This document shows positions 7,062 to 14,906 of a stretch of DNA of 41,652 bases, piece after piece. Below the pieces are notes generated by a model. That model did no database searches, was not told the DNA's origin, and worked only from the letters and a program-made list of their open reading frames with translations. The translations under genes and the position numbers were made by a program. Source of the DNA: Slackia isoflavoniconvertens. Its GTDB lineage: Bacteria > Actinomycetota > Coriobacteriia > Coriobacteriales > Eggerthellaceae. Location: NCBI RefSeq assembly GCF_003725955.1, contig NZ_QIBZ01000018.1, forward strand, positions 1 to 41,652, written 5' to 3'. The number at the start of each line of letters is the position of its first letter. The stretch's first letter is position 1.

Positions 7062-8027
7062 CTAATCTAAAAGGCGTGAGATATTATTCTCGGCAGCATT
7101 CTTAATGCGATCGATGTTGTGAGCGTAAATCATCGTAGTGCTGATGTCGGCATGACGGGCCATTTGCTGAGCCTCGCGCTCACTCGCGCCGCCAAGAAGG
7201 GAAAACGTAATGGCAGTATGGCGCAAAGAATGAGCTGTATAGCGAGGGTCGTCGATACCTATTTTCCGCATCGCTTCTTTAACAATGCGAGATACAGAGC
7301 GCGTCGTAAGCCTCTCGCCAGAATTCCTTCGAGCAACCGAGGTAAAAAGGGGGGAGCTGTTACTTGAATCATCGCGCATTCCAAGGTAATCGCGAATAGG
7401 CGCTAAAGCACTTTCGGTTAGCACAACATAGTTGTCTTTACCGGGTCGACCCTTGCCCTGGATATAGAGCACATCAACGCCCGATACCGTTCGAATATCG
7501 CCGCAATCGGCGCGGACCACTTCGATATCGCGCAATCCGGTACGAAGCATGAGATTCAACAGTGCAAAATCACGCATGCCTGCTTCTGTTTCGAGATCAA
7601 CGGCCGAAAGCAAACGGCGGGCCTGATCAACCGAAAGAGATGCTTTCTTGAAATCCCGCGAAGCTCTTTCACCTCGAACGCCACGTGCGATATTAGGTAT
7701 GCCATTTTCTTCCGCGTAAGAGAAAAACGATCTCACGGCGCCAAGATAATTAGAAACGGTCGTAGGCTTTAAACGTTTATCAACAGAGAGGTATTCGCGA
7801 AATGAAATGATATCGCGCTTCGTAAGGGTATCGAAATCAAGAGACGTGTCTTTCACGAAGGCGCAGAATGATTTAAAGGCTCGTTTATACGTGTTCTTCG
7901 TCGATGAGGAAAGATCGAGAGAATCGAGCCACTGCGCAACAACCTCTTCATCAAGCGGAGCAAAAGAAGAGTCTGAATTGCCCACAACACACCGCCCGTC
8001 GAATCGATAACGTTTTGCTGTAGCCAC
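7062..8027 (-). CDS. Tyrosine recombinase/integrase (XerC/D-like)
   Basis: 321 aa. An N-terminal SAM-like core-binding domain (about residues 25-112) precedes a catalytic domain with all expected residues: R166 in LRTGLRDIE, K192 in the beta hairpin, HSLRH (H266, R269), H292 in ARHAD and the nucleophile Y301. The start is GTG at 8027; an in-frame TGA lies just upstream and there is no better start. It could integrate or excise the mobile module, or resolve plasmid dimers. Its proximity to a partition operon and a replication gene favours one of these over housekeeping Xer. It marks the boundary between the A+T-richer module and the G+C-rich metabolic genes. Confidence 0.9.
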   Translation of the reverse strand: MATAKRYRFDGRCVVGNSDSSFAPLDEEVVAQWLDSLDLSSSTKNTYKRAFKSFCAFVKDTSLDFDTLTKRDIISFREYLSVDKRLKPTTVSNYLGAVRSFFSYAEENGIPNIARGVRGERASRDFKKASLSVDQARRLLSAVDLETEAGMRDFALLNLMLRTGLRDIEVVRADCGDIRTVSGVDVLYIQGKGRPGKDNYVVLTESALAPIRDYLGMRDDSSNSSPLFTSVARRNSGERLTTRSVSRIVKEAMRKIGIDDPRYTAHSLRHTAITFSLLGGASEREAQQMARHADISTTMIYAHNIDRIKNAAENNISRLLD

Positions 8028-8384
8028 CGAAGCATCAAAGGACGCTCATTAAAGAAAGCGAGCCAAGGCAAATGGTGGCTGGAAACCGTAAAATGCATTA
8101 ATTGTCTCTATGATAGGACACCGGTTCAAAGCCAACTGTCAGAAAGAAGCATTCCTTTTGATATCGAGCAATGAGAAGGTCGGAATCACCGAACAAGAGC
8201 GCCACAACAATTGAAAGATAGACCAAGGCGCGGCGCACATAGAGTTGGCGCATACATGCTCGCCAAAGCGCACATCAACACCAAACGCCTCATTAGACGA
8301 GCAATAACCGTTGTTGTCATCTGGAACGTTCGCATTCCTCGCTACAATAGAAAACGTTTTGCAAACAGAGAGGAATAGTCAAAA
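8028..8384. other. Boundary region between the mobile module and the chromosomal-type genes
   Basis: No gene is supported here. It holds the upstream regions of the integrase (minus) and of the antiporter (plus). A TACAAT hexamer at 8342-8347 could be the -10 box of the antiporter, but no well-spaced -35 is seen. No tRNA gene or direct repeat that would mark an attachment site was found. Confidence 0.45.
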
Positions 8385-9728
8385 ATGGAAAAAGGTAACC
8401 TTCGGGCGCTTGCTCCGATCGGAGTGTTCCTTGTGCTTTACCTGGGCCTGGGAATTCTCTTCGAGTACATCCTGAAGATTGAGATGGGCTTCTACAACAT
8501 TCCCATCGTCGTAATCTTCTTGGTGGCGCTTCTAGTGGCATGCTTCCAGAATCGCAAGCTCAGCTTCGATGACAAGCTGGCCATCATGGGGCGCGGCATT
8601 GGCGACAGGACAATCGTCACCATGATTCTCATCTTCATGGCAGCCGGTATATTCGTAGGCACCGTAGGCCGCAACAGCGCCGAAAGCGTCGCGTACCTCA
8701 TGCTTTCTTTCATCCCACCTGAGTTTGCGGTGGCCGTTTTGTTCGTCGTGAGCTGCTTCGTTTCGCTCGCCATGGGAACCTCGGTGGGAACCATTACGCT
8801 CATCACGCCCATTTCCGTTGCCGTGTCCGCCGCCTCCGGCTTCGATTTACCGCTCTGCGTGGCGTCGGTCATGGGTGGCGCGATGTTTGGCGACAACCTG
8901 TCATTCATCTCGGACACGACAATCGCGGCGTGCCAAGGTCAAGGATGCGCCATGAAAGACAAGTTCCGCGAGAACTTCAAGATTGCAATGCCCGCCGCGT
9001 TGGCATCGCTCGTGATTATTTTGGTGCTGTCGTTCAACGCGAACATCACAGGCGCGGTGATTCATGAATACGAACTTATCGAGCTCATTCCGTACCTGAT
9101 AGTTTTGGTAGGCGGCATTATTGGCATCAACGTCTTCATCGTTTTGCTTCTGGGCATTCTTTCCGGCGCCATTATCATGGTCGCAACGGGAGCCACCGCC
9201 GCAACCGATTTGCTTACGAGCATGGGTACCGGCGCCGCAGGCATGTTCGAAACAACGATGGTTGCCATTCTGGTCTCCGCCATCTGCGCGCTCATTCGCG
9301 AATATGGCGGCTTCGTATGGCTGCTCAACGCCATCAAGAACACGTTCAAGAACCGCAAAGGCGGCCAGCTCGGCATGGGCATCTTGGTTGGATGCATGGA
9401 TATCGCAACCGCGAACAACACCGTGGCGATTGTTATGGCAAATCCCATCGCGGCGGACATGGCGAAAACCTACAATATCTCGCGCCGCAAGACCGCATCT
9501 ATTCTCGATACGTTCTCGTGCGTTTTCCAAGGCATCATCCCCTATGGCGCCCAAATGCTCATCGCCATTGCAACGACCGCGAGCGCGGGCTATGCGATAA
9601 CGGCATTCCAGATTATTCCGTGCTTGTTCTACCCCTTCATGCTGCTCATCAGCTCGTTAGTCTTTATCTTCCTGATTCCCGACCACCGCGAATACGACGG
9701 AGATGATGCGGAAGCCACCAAAGCGTAA
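8385..9728 (+). CDS. nhaC: NhaC-family Na+/H+ antiporter
   Basis: 447-aa integral membrane protein with about eleven hydrophobic segments. The NhaC signature is present as GDNLSFISDTTIAA (near residue 170), together with the small-residue-rich MGTSVGTITLITPIS segment. Family members exchange cytoplasmic H+ for Na+ or swap amino acid-type substrates; the direction here cannot be read from sequence. A GAGAGGA ribosome-binding site precedes ATG 8385. It is monocistronic: a strong terminator follows within 25 bp, and the next gene is convergent. Confidence 0.88.
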   Translation: MEKGNLRALAPIGVFLVLYLGLGILFEYILKIEMGFYNIPIVVIFLVALLVACFQNRKLSFDDKLAIMGRGIGDRTIVTMILIFMAAGIFVGTVGRNSAESVAYLMLSFIPPEFAVAVLFVVSCFVSLAMGTSVGTITLITPISVAVSAASGFDLPLCVASVMGGAMFGDNLSFISDTTIAACQGQGCAMKDKFRENFKIAMPAALASLVIILVLSFNANITGAVIHEYELIELIPYLIVLVGGIIGINVFIVLLLGILSGAIIMVATGATAATDLLTSMGTGAAGMFETTMVAILVSAICALIREYGGFVWLLNAIKNTFKNRKGGQLGMGILVGCMDIATANNTVAIVMANPIAADMAKTYNISRRKTASILDTFSCVFQGIIPYGAQMLIAIATTASAGYAITAFQIIPCLFYPFMLLISSLVFIFLIPDHREYDGDDAEATKA

Positions 9729-9750
9729 AAAAGGCTTTAAGCCCGCAGAT

Positions 9751-9776
9751 AAGGCCCCGACATATGTCGGGGCCTT
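9751..9776. terminator. Bidirectional terminator after nhaC
   Basis: A perfect 26-bp palindrome (arm AAGGCCCCGACAT) followed by TTTTAT on the plus strand and preceded by A-rich sequence on the other. It fits a rho-independent terminator for the antiporter gene, and possibly for the convergent gene as well. Confidence 0.9.
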
Positions 9777-9797
9777 TTATGTTGGGCGAAAAAGCTT

Positions 9798-9834
9798 GGA
9801 ACCTGTTAAACGCTACGAGCATTTAGCAGGTTCC
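9798..9834. repeat. Dispersed palindrome, copy 1
   Basis: An imperfect palindrome with arms CCTGTTAAACGCT and AGCATTTAGCAGG around the loop ACG, extended by GGAA/TTCC. One of five related copies in the contig. It lies in the convergent gap after nhaC, beyond the terminator. Two positions differ between the arms. Confidence 0.85.
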
Positions 9835-9925
9835 AGGCAAAACCCGCTTCCGAAACCAATCATGATTTTAAGAAGCAGGGGAGAGACATACAACGATGGT
9901 CCCAAGATCGAACTCGCATATCGCG

Positions 9926-9956
9926 ACCTGCTAAACGCTACGAGCGTTTAGCAGGT
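9926..9956. repeat. Dispersed palindrome, copy 2 (perfect)
   Basis: A perfect 14-bp stem (ACCTGCTAAACGCT and its complement) around the loop ACG. It is the cleanest of the five copies. It lies 92 bp from copy 1, and the two together fill the gap between convergent genes, a typical place for REP-type repeats. Confidence 0.88.
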
Positions 9957-9970
9957 TCCAAATCGAAGGA

Positions 9971-10438
9971 TTAATCGTGAGAGAAGAAGCGAAAGAGGGC
10001 GGGACAGGGGACGGGCAGATTGCCGCGGCGAACGAAGCGGCCCAGGAAGCTCATGCCCGAAAGCGCCAAGGCAATGCCGAGGCCAGTATAGAAGAAGGCG
10101 ATGAACCAGTTCGGCACCAGACCGAAGGCACGAAGGCTGATGCCACCCGTCATCATAATGACCATCATGATGTAAGCGGAAGCGTCGAAGAAACGCCAGA
10201 AGGCGATTTTATCCTCAACGTAGCCAGCGATACGATTCGCGTGCTTTCCGACCATCTTCGAGAAGACCTTGATGTGAAACACGGTGAATACAGCGATCGC
10301 TCCGATGACGAGCATCCACCACATGCTCTGACTCATTTGGCCGAACGAGAGAATACCAAGTCGAGCGATGTTCACGCCTGCTGCGAGCCACACAATGCCG
10401 GCAATGAAAAGCAACGCGGTTTTCGAAACTTTCAGCAT
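9971..10438 (-). CDS. Small four-helix membrane protein, unknown function
   Basis: 155 aa with four predicted membrane helices: about residues 7-27, 38-57, 85-105 and 112-133. It ends in a short basic tail. A strong GGAAGGAAG ribosome-binding site lies 5-6 bp before ATG 10438, which supports a real gene. No conserved motif that I can name. It is monocistronic on the minus strand. Inverted TGAACAT/ATGTTCA heptamers about 80-100 bp upstream (10513-10540) may be an operator. Confidence 0.72.
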   Translation of the reverse strand: MLKVSKTALLFIAGIVWLAAGVNIARLGILSFGQMSQSMWWMLVIGAIAVFTVFHIKVFSKMVGKHANRIAGYVEDKIAFWRFFDASAYIMMVIMMTGGISLRAFGLVPNWFIAFFYTGLGIALALSGMSFLGRFVRRGNLPVPCPALFRFFSHD

Positions 10439-10598
10439 AGGAACTTCCTTCCAGATGCAAGGCCGACGCCTTGAGACCTCTCTTTATGGGTTCCTATTGT
10501 GCTGGAGTTCGATATGAACATCAAAGGGGTCATGTTCAGTTCTGGCAAATGTGGTGAAACGATGTTCATAAAAGTCATGAAGCTCAAGCATATATAGG

Positions 10599-10632
10599 TA
10601 AGGCTCGCAGGTCAAAGCACCAGCGAGCCTTA
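10599..10632. terminator. Hairpin, possible terminator
   Basis: A perfect 10-bp stem (TAAGGCTCGC, 10599-10608, with 10623-10632) and a 14-nt loop, followed by CTTGCTTT. It stands between the divergent small membrane-protein gene and the protease relic and may be left from a lost upstream gene. The T-tract is weak. Confidence 0.45.
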
Positions 10633-10673
10633 CTTGCTTTCAATGCAGAAAAAAAGACCTCACCAGAAGCGAT

Positions 10674-11051
10674 TTGCGGAGTTTTAGTCGTGCATCTCGA
10701 ATTCGTGTTCTCGATGCTTCTGAATGGCAGGCGAAAGACCAGGTGGCCGTCACGGTCGAGGCCGACGTCGCCACAAACATGCTTTTTACCACCCACTCAC
10801 TCCCAATTTCTTTTCTGCTCAAGGAGCTCAAAAGCCGTTGTGGTAGTGTCGTGTTCCTCGGCATCCAGCCAGCGCAGCTCGAGTTTATGAGCCCGCTGAC
10901 ACCTGCGGTGCGCGAGGCGGTTGAAAAAATTTACGGAATGCTGAAAGCGGGAAGCAATTTCACCCGCGAGCGCTTCGTAAAAAATGGGGCATGGCACCCC
11001 AAAATGGATGGAGGTTGGTATGGAAGCGAAAGACTCCGTCACGCTCGATGA
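10674..11051 (+). pseudogene. hycI: 5'-truncated hydrogenase maturation protease (HycI-like) remnant
   Basis: The frame from 10674 encodes the C-terminal half of a HycI/HyaD-type endopeptidase, which clips the large-subunit tail of [NiFe] hydrogenase. Recognisable pieces in order are VLDASEW (matching VDATDMG-type), LFTTHSLPISFLLKELK, VVFLGIQPAQLEF and PAVREAVEKIYGML. About the first 70-80 residues, including the GNxxxxDDG nickel-binding start, are missing, and there is no ribosome-binding site. The frame runs on past the homologous part into the transporter start. With a formate/nitrite transporter immediately downstream, this looks like the edge of a lost formate hydrogenlyase or hydrogenase cluster. 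Confidence 0.72.
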
Positions 11052-11865
11052 GAAATGCATCGCAACGATGAAGCCCGATGCGCTTTCACCTGCGGAAACT
11101 GAGGCCAAAACCGAAGGCATCGGCGTAACGAAAGCAGGAATGGCCACGGGCAAATGCTTCGTGTCGGCGATGCTCGCAGGCGCGTTCATCGCGTTCGGCG
11201 GCATGTATTTCTGCGTGTTCTTAGGCGACCCAACAATTCCGTTCGCGGCGCAACGCATGGTCGGCGGCATTTGCTTCTGCCTCGGCCTCGTGCTTGTGCT
11301 GTGCTGCGGTGCTGAGCTGTTCACGGGCAACTCGCTTATGTGTTGCGCGAAGGCATCGGGCAAAATCGGCTGGGCCGGCATGCTGAAGAACTGGGTCATT
11401 GTGTGGTTCGGCAACCTCGCTGGCGCGCTTGTCGCCGTTGCTCTGATCTACTTCGCTCAGGTCTACGCCATGAACGGTGGCGCCGTTGGCCAAGCGATGG
11501 TCAGTGTTGCGGCCGGCAAGGTTTCGCCCGATTGGTTCACGCTGTTCGCGAAGGGCATTATGTGCAACATCCTCGTGTGCCTGGCGGTATGGATCGGCTT
11601 TGCGGGACGCACGGTGACCGACAAGGTTATCGGCATCATCCTCCCGATTTCCGCCTTCGTCGCCTGCGGCTTCGAACACTGTGTTGCCAACATGTTCTTC
11701 CTGCCCACCGGCCTTTTGCTCAACTCCATGGGCATCGGCGCCGAAGGCGCAATTACGATGGGCGGCATTCTGTTCAACCTGAGCGCTGCCACGCTCGGCA
11801 ATATTGTCGGCGGCGTGCTTGTCGGCATGGCCTACTGGTACATTTACGCGAAGCGCGCGAAGTAA
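11020..11865 (+). CDS. focA: Formate/nitrite transporter family protein (FocA/NirC-like)
   Basis: 281 aa. The start at 11020 is chosen because GGAGG lies 7 bp upstream; an upstream in-frame ATG at 10984 lacks this. After a hydrophilic 35-residue N-terminus come six membrane helices. FNT hallmarks are visible: LAGAFIAFGGMYF in helix 1, the GAELFTGN motif (near residue 105), a second short motif CGFEHCVANMF (near 220) and the GNIVGG motif near the end. These pentameric channels move formate, nitrite or hydrosulfide; the neighbouring hydrogenase-protease relic favours formate. A terminator follows at 11884. Confidence 0.92.
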   Translation: MEAKDSVTLDEKCIATMKPDALSPAETEAKTEGIGVTKAGMATGKCFVSAMLAGAFIAFGGMYFCVFLGDPTIPFAAQRMVGGICFCLGLVLVLCCGAELFTGNSLMCCAKASGKIGWAGMLKNWVIVWFGNLAGALVAVALIYFAQVYAMNGGAVGQAMVSVAAGKVSPDWFTLFAKGIMCNILVCLAVWIGFAGRTVTDKVIGIILPISAFVACGFEHCVANMFFLPTGLLLNSMGIGAEGAITMGGILFNLSAATLGNIVGGVLVGMAYWYIYAKRAK

Positions 11866-11883
11866 ATTGACGTTTCGAGCCTA

Positions 11884-11911
11884 GAACGCCGGCGTGAATG
11901 CGTCGGCGTTC
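11884..11911 (+). terminator. Terminator after focA
   Basis: An 8-bp stem GAACGCCG / CGGCGTTC with a 12-nt loop followed by TTCTTTTC, 19 bp after the transporter stop. The remaining 300 bp to the next promoter (11912-12194) contain no supported gene. Confidence 0.8.
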
Positions 11912-12194
11912 TTCTTTTCGCACGAGAGGCTTCGCCGCCGTTTGCGAGCAAAATGGCGTCGCGGGAAGGCCTGAGCGACATACCCTCCCAGCGATTGACC
12001 CACCAAAACAGGGCAGGGAACATGTTCTTTCGCCAAAATGCTCTATTGCCGCAATCAACGCGCGCCTTCTTCGTTGTGGTACGCCCGGAAAGACCGCCCG
12101 CATTTCGCGTTCAATCAGCCCGCCAGAAAACAACACGGCGAGCCTATGGAATTCGACACGATCCATTGCCATTTGCTTTCGTTAAATAAAGTGG

Positions 12195-12223
12195 TTCACA
12201 AGACAAGGCAGCAGTGCTAACAT
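12195..12223 (+). promoter_or_regulatory. Promoter of the riboflavin-uptake operon
   Basis: TTCACA (12195-12200), a 17-bp spacer and TAACAT (12218-12223). The predicted transcription start falls near 12230, a few bases before the first conserved riboswitch base, as expected if this promoter drives the RFN leader. Confidence 0.6.
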
Positions 12224-12235
12224 TCGTGTCGCTGT

Positions 12236-12411
12236 TTCAGGGCGGGGTGAAATTCCCCACTGGCGGTGAACCGGCTGCGGGCAAAGGGCACGCAGGCGTT
12301 CGGTATCTGGGCCGTTCGCGAACCGGCAGTCCGCGACCCTTCCAATGCTGGCGCGTTGGCAAGGCTGATTTGGTGAGAGTCCAAGACCAACGGTTAAAGT
12401 CCGGATGAAAG
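12236..12411 (+). promoter_or_regulatory. FMN riboswitch (RFN element)
   Basis: All hallmark blocks of the RFN aptamer occur in order: AGGGCGGGGTGAAATTCCC (12239-12257), CACTGGCGGT, AGTCCGCGACCC (12328-12339), TTGGTGAGAGTCC and ACGGTTAAAGTCCGGATGAA (to about 12410). A variable GC-rich arm lies in the middle. The ribU start codon is only 15 bp beyond the aptamer, and no terminator hairpin fits between, so control is probably translational: FMN binding would hide the AGGTGA ribosome-binding site. This leader makes the riboflavin role of the downstream ECF genes secure. Confidence 0.96.
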
Positions 12412-12425
12412 AGGCAGGTGATCTT

Positions 12426-13022
12426 ATGTCTGAACAGTCTACGCATATCCAATTCAAGAACACGAATAAGTGGGACACGAAGCAACTCGTGACCATGGCG
12501 CTTATGTGCGCTATTGCCACACTTTTCATGTTCGTGCAAATTCCGCTGCTTCCGGCAGCACCGTTTCTGACGTATGACCCGTCGTTCGTTCCCGCAATGG
12601 TCGTCGGCTTCGCATACGGCGCCGGCCCCGGTGCGGCAGTTGGCGCACTCGCAATCGTGATTCACGCGCTCATCACCGGCGATTGGGTTGGCGCGCTCAT
12701 GAACCTCGTTGCGGCGCTGCTGTTCATTTTGCCCGCTGCCATTCTGTACAAGAAGATGCACACCTACAAAGGCGCGATCATCGGCTTGGTTCTGGGCGTC
12801 GTACTCGCAACGCTCGGCTCCATCGTGGCGAACCTCACCATCGGCGTGTGGTTCTGGTACGGTTCCGCCGACGTGATTTTGCCGCTCATGATTCCCGCGG
12901 TTATTCCGTTCAACCTTTTGAAGACTATTTTGAACTCCGTGCTCACGCTCGTTGTGTATAAGGCCGTCTCGAACCTTATCACCCCGAAGAAGAAGCAAGT
13001 TAAGGGCCGCGTTTCCGAATAA
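12426..13022 (+). CDS. ribU: Riboflavin ECF transporter substrate-binding protein RibU
   Basis: 198 aa with about five or six membrane helices. It is the S component that binds riboflavin in the membrane and docks onto an energising EcfAA'T module. Evidence: an FMN riboswitch directly upstream, the Ala-rich helix 1 region (TMALMCAIATLFMFVQIPLLP, split across residues about 22-42) typical of S components for EcfT contact, and a following EcfAA'/EcfT pair. The start at 12426 has AGGTGA 5-6 bp upstream; an earlier in-frame ATG at 12405 lies inside the riboswitch and is rejected. A GC hairpin separates it from the next gene. Confidence 0.93.
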   Translation: MSEQSTHIQFKNTNKWDTKQLVTMALMCAIATLFMFVQIPLLPAAPFLTYDPSFVPAMVVGFAYGAGPGAAVGALAIVIHALITGDWVGALMNLVAALLFILPAAILYKKMHTYKGAIIGLVLGVVLATLGSIVANLTIGVWFWYGSADVILPLMIPAVIPFNLLKTILNSVLTLVVYKAVSNLITPKKKQVKGRVSE

Positions 13023-13039
13023 CGCGCCTCCTCCCCAAG

Positions 13040-13065
13040 CTGGCCGTTGCATGTGCAGCGGCCAG
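13040..13065 (+). promoter_or_regulatory. Intercistronic hairpin between ribU and ecfAA'
   Basis: A 12-bp stem (CTGGCCGTTGCA with TGCAGCGGCCAG, one G-U type pair) and a 2-nt loop, with no T-tract. It could be an RNA-processing or stabilising element that sets the ratio of RibU to the ATPase, or a weak attenuator. Confidence 0.5.
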
Positions 13066-13088
13066 ACGTGTTTATGAAGGACCCGATT

Positions 13089-14906
13089 ATGATCGATTGC
13101 TCCAACGTTCGATTCACCTACGATGGCGAGCGCTTCGTGCTGCGAGGCATCGATTTGCATATCGCCGACGGCGAATTCGTTTGTATCCTGGGCGGCAACG
13201 GCTCCGGCAAATCGACGCTCGCGAAGCACATGAATGCCTTGCTCGTGCCCGACGAGGGCTGCGTGCGCGTTGCGGGCCGCGATACGCAAGACGAAGAATA
13301 CGTCTACGACATTCGCTCCACCGCAGGCATGGTGTTCCAGAACCCCGACGACCAGCTCGTCGCATCGCTCGTGGAAGACGACGTGGCATTCGGTCCTGAA
13401 AACCTCGGCGTCGAAAGCGCACACATCGCCGAGCGCGTAAAGCAAGCGCTTAAAGAAGTGGGCCTCGTTGGCTTCGAGCGTCACGAAACCCACGCGCTTT
13501 CAGGCGGCCAGAAGCAGCGCGTCGCCATTGCCGGCGTGCTCGCCATGGAGCCGCGCGCGCTCATTTTGGACGAAGCCTCTTCGATGCTCGACCCCCGCGG
13601 CCGCAAAGGCCTCATGCGCGTATGCCACGAGCTCAACGACCGAGGCATGACCATTATCATGATCACCCATTACATGGAAGAAGCCGCGGCGGCCGATCGC
13701 GTTGTGGTCATGAACGAAGGCCGCATCGCGTGCGAAGGCACGCCCGAAGAGGTGCTCACGCAGGCTGACGAGCTGGCGGCGCTCAACCTGGACGTGCCGT
13801 ATTCCTGCCAGCTGGGCTTGGCGCTCCAAAAGGCGGGCATGCACGTTGTGCCGCACGTGAATGAAACGCAGATGGTCGCAGAAATCGTCGCGAAGCTCTC
13901 TGAAGTGGGCAAACTTGGCGAAGCGGGCCATGCGAAAGATATCGACCCCGCCTTCCATGCGACTGCTCCCGCGCCTTCAGAAGACGCGTTGCTGCGCTTC
14001 GAGGACGTTTTCTTCACCTATACGAAATCGAAGAAAGAGCGCAAGCGCAAGAAGCTCGGCTCGAAACCCGAAGAACGCGCGGCCTGGGGCAATGACCCCA
14101 ATGAAGTGTGGGCTCTCAAAGATATCTCGTTCGAGCTGCGCCGCGGCGAATTCTTGGGCATCGCAGGTCACACGGGATCGGGCAAATCGACCCTTCTTCA
14201 GCATATGAACGGCTTGCTTCAGCCGAGCCGTGGGCGCGTGCTCGTGGGCGGCGAAGATTTGGCCGACAAAAAAGCCGCGGCGGCGGCAAAGGCGCGCATC
14301 GGCATCGTATTTCAATACCCCGAGCGCCAGCTGTTCGCTACCACCGTGTTCGACGATGTCGCGTTTGGCCCACGCAACCTGGGCCTTTCAGGCGATGAGG
14401 TTGAAGCGCGCGTTCGCGAGTCGCTTTCCCGCGTGGGCCTTTCCATCGACAGCCTGCGCGACATGAGCCCCTTTGAGCTTTCGGGCGGCCAGCAGCGCCG
14501 CGTCGCTTTCGCCGGCGTGCTCGCCATGAACCCCGAGGCGCTCGTGCTCGACGAGCCCGTAGCGGGGCTCGACCCCGTGGCGCGCCGCGAATTCTTGGAG
14601 CTCATTGCCCAGCTGCACAAGCAGGGCACGACGATCGTCATGGTGTCGCACAGCATGGACGACTTGGCCGCGATGTGCGACCGCGTGGTCGTGCTCAAAG
14701 AAGGCGAAATCGTGCGCCAGGGCACGCCTGCGCACGTGTTCATGCACGCCGCCAAGCTCAACGAGATTGGCCTGGGCCTTCCCGCCCCGCAGCGCATGGC
14801 CTATGCGCTCATCGATGCGGGCGCACCGCTGAGCGCCGATGAGCTCTATTCAATCGACTCGCTCGCTGCCGAAATCGCCTCCATCGCGGAAGGCGGTGCG
14901 CGATGA
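13089..14906 (+). CDS. ecfA: Fused ECF transporter ATPase (EcfA1-EcfA2)
   Basis: 605 aa containing two complete ABC ATPase domains in one chain. Domain 1 (about residues 1-265) has Walker A GGNGSGKST (35-43), signature LSGGQKQR and Walker B ALILDEA. Domain 2 (about 300-600) has Walker A GHTGSGKST (near 360), signature LSGGQQRR and Walker B ALVLDEP. They are joined by a basic linker with KSKKERKRKK. Both Q-loops (FQNPDDQ, FQYPERQ) are of the ECF type. It powers vitamin uptake by RibU and possibly other S components. The start at 13089 has GAAGGA 9 bp upstream. The stop overlaps the next start (ATGA). Most bacteria encode the two ATPases separately. Confidence 0.94.
   Translation: MIDCSNVRFTYDGERFVLRGIDLHIADGEFVCILGGNGSGKSTLAKHMNALLVPDEGCVRVAGRDTQDEEYVYDIRSTAGMVFQNPDDQLVASLVEDDVAFGPENLGVESAHIAERVKQALKEVGLVGFERHETHALSGGQKQRVAIAGVLAMEPRALILDEASSMLDPRGRKGLMRVCHELNDRGMTIIMITHYMEEAAAADRVVVMNEGRIACEGTPEEVLTQADELAALNLDVPYSCQLGLALQKAGMHVVPHVNETQMVAEIVAKLSEVGKLGEAGHAKDIDPAFHATAPAPSEDALLRFEDVFFTYTKSKKERKRKKLGSKPEERAAWGNDPNEVWALKDISFELRRGEFLGIAGHTGSGKSTLLQHMNGLLQPSRGRVLVGGEDLADKKAAAAAKARIGIVFQYPERQLFATTVFDDVAFGPRNLGLSGDEVEARVRESLSRVGLSIDSLRDMSPFELSGGQQRRVAFAGVLAMNPEALVLDEPVAGLDPVARREFLELIAQLHKQGTTIVMVSHSMDDLAAMCDRVVVLKEGEIVRQGTPAHVFMHAAKLNEIGLGLPAPQRMAYALIDAGAPLSADELYSIDSLAAEIASIAEGGAR

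Noticed and set aside
7853-8098. 81-codon minus-strand frame overlapping the integrase start
   Set aside because: It overlaps the conserved integrase N-terminus in another frame and has no family features.
8118-8140. GGTTCAAAGCC resembling a tRNA T-arm near the integrase
   Set aside because: No matching acceptor, D or anticodon stems can be drawn around it.
9703-9951. 82-codon open frame after nhaC
   Set aside because: It runs through the terminator and both palindrome copies and has no ribosome-binding site or homology.
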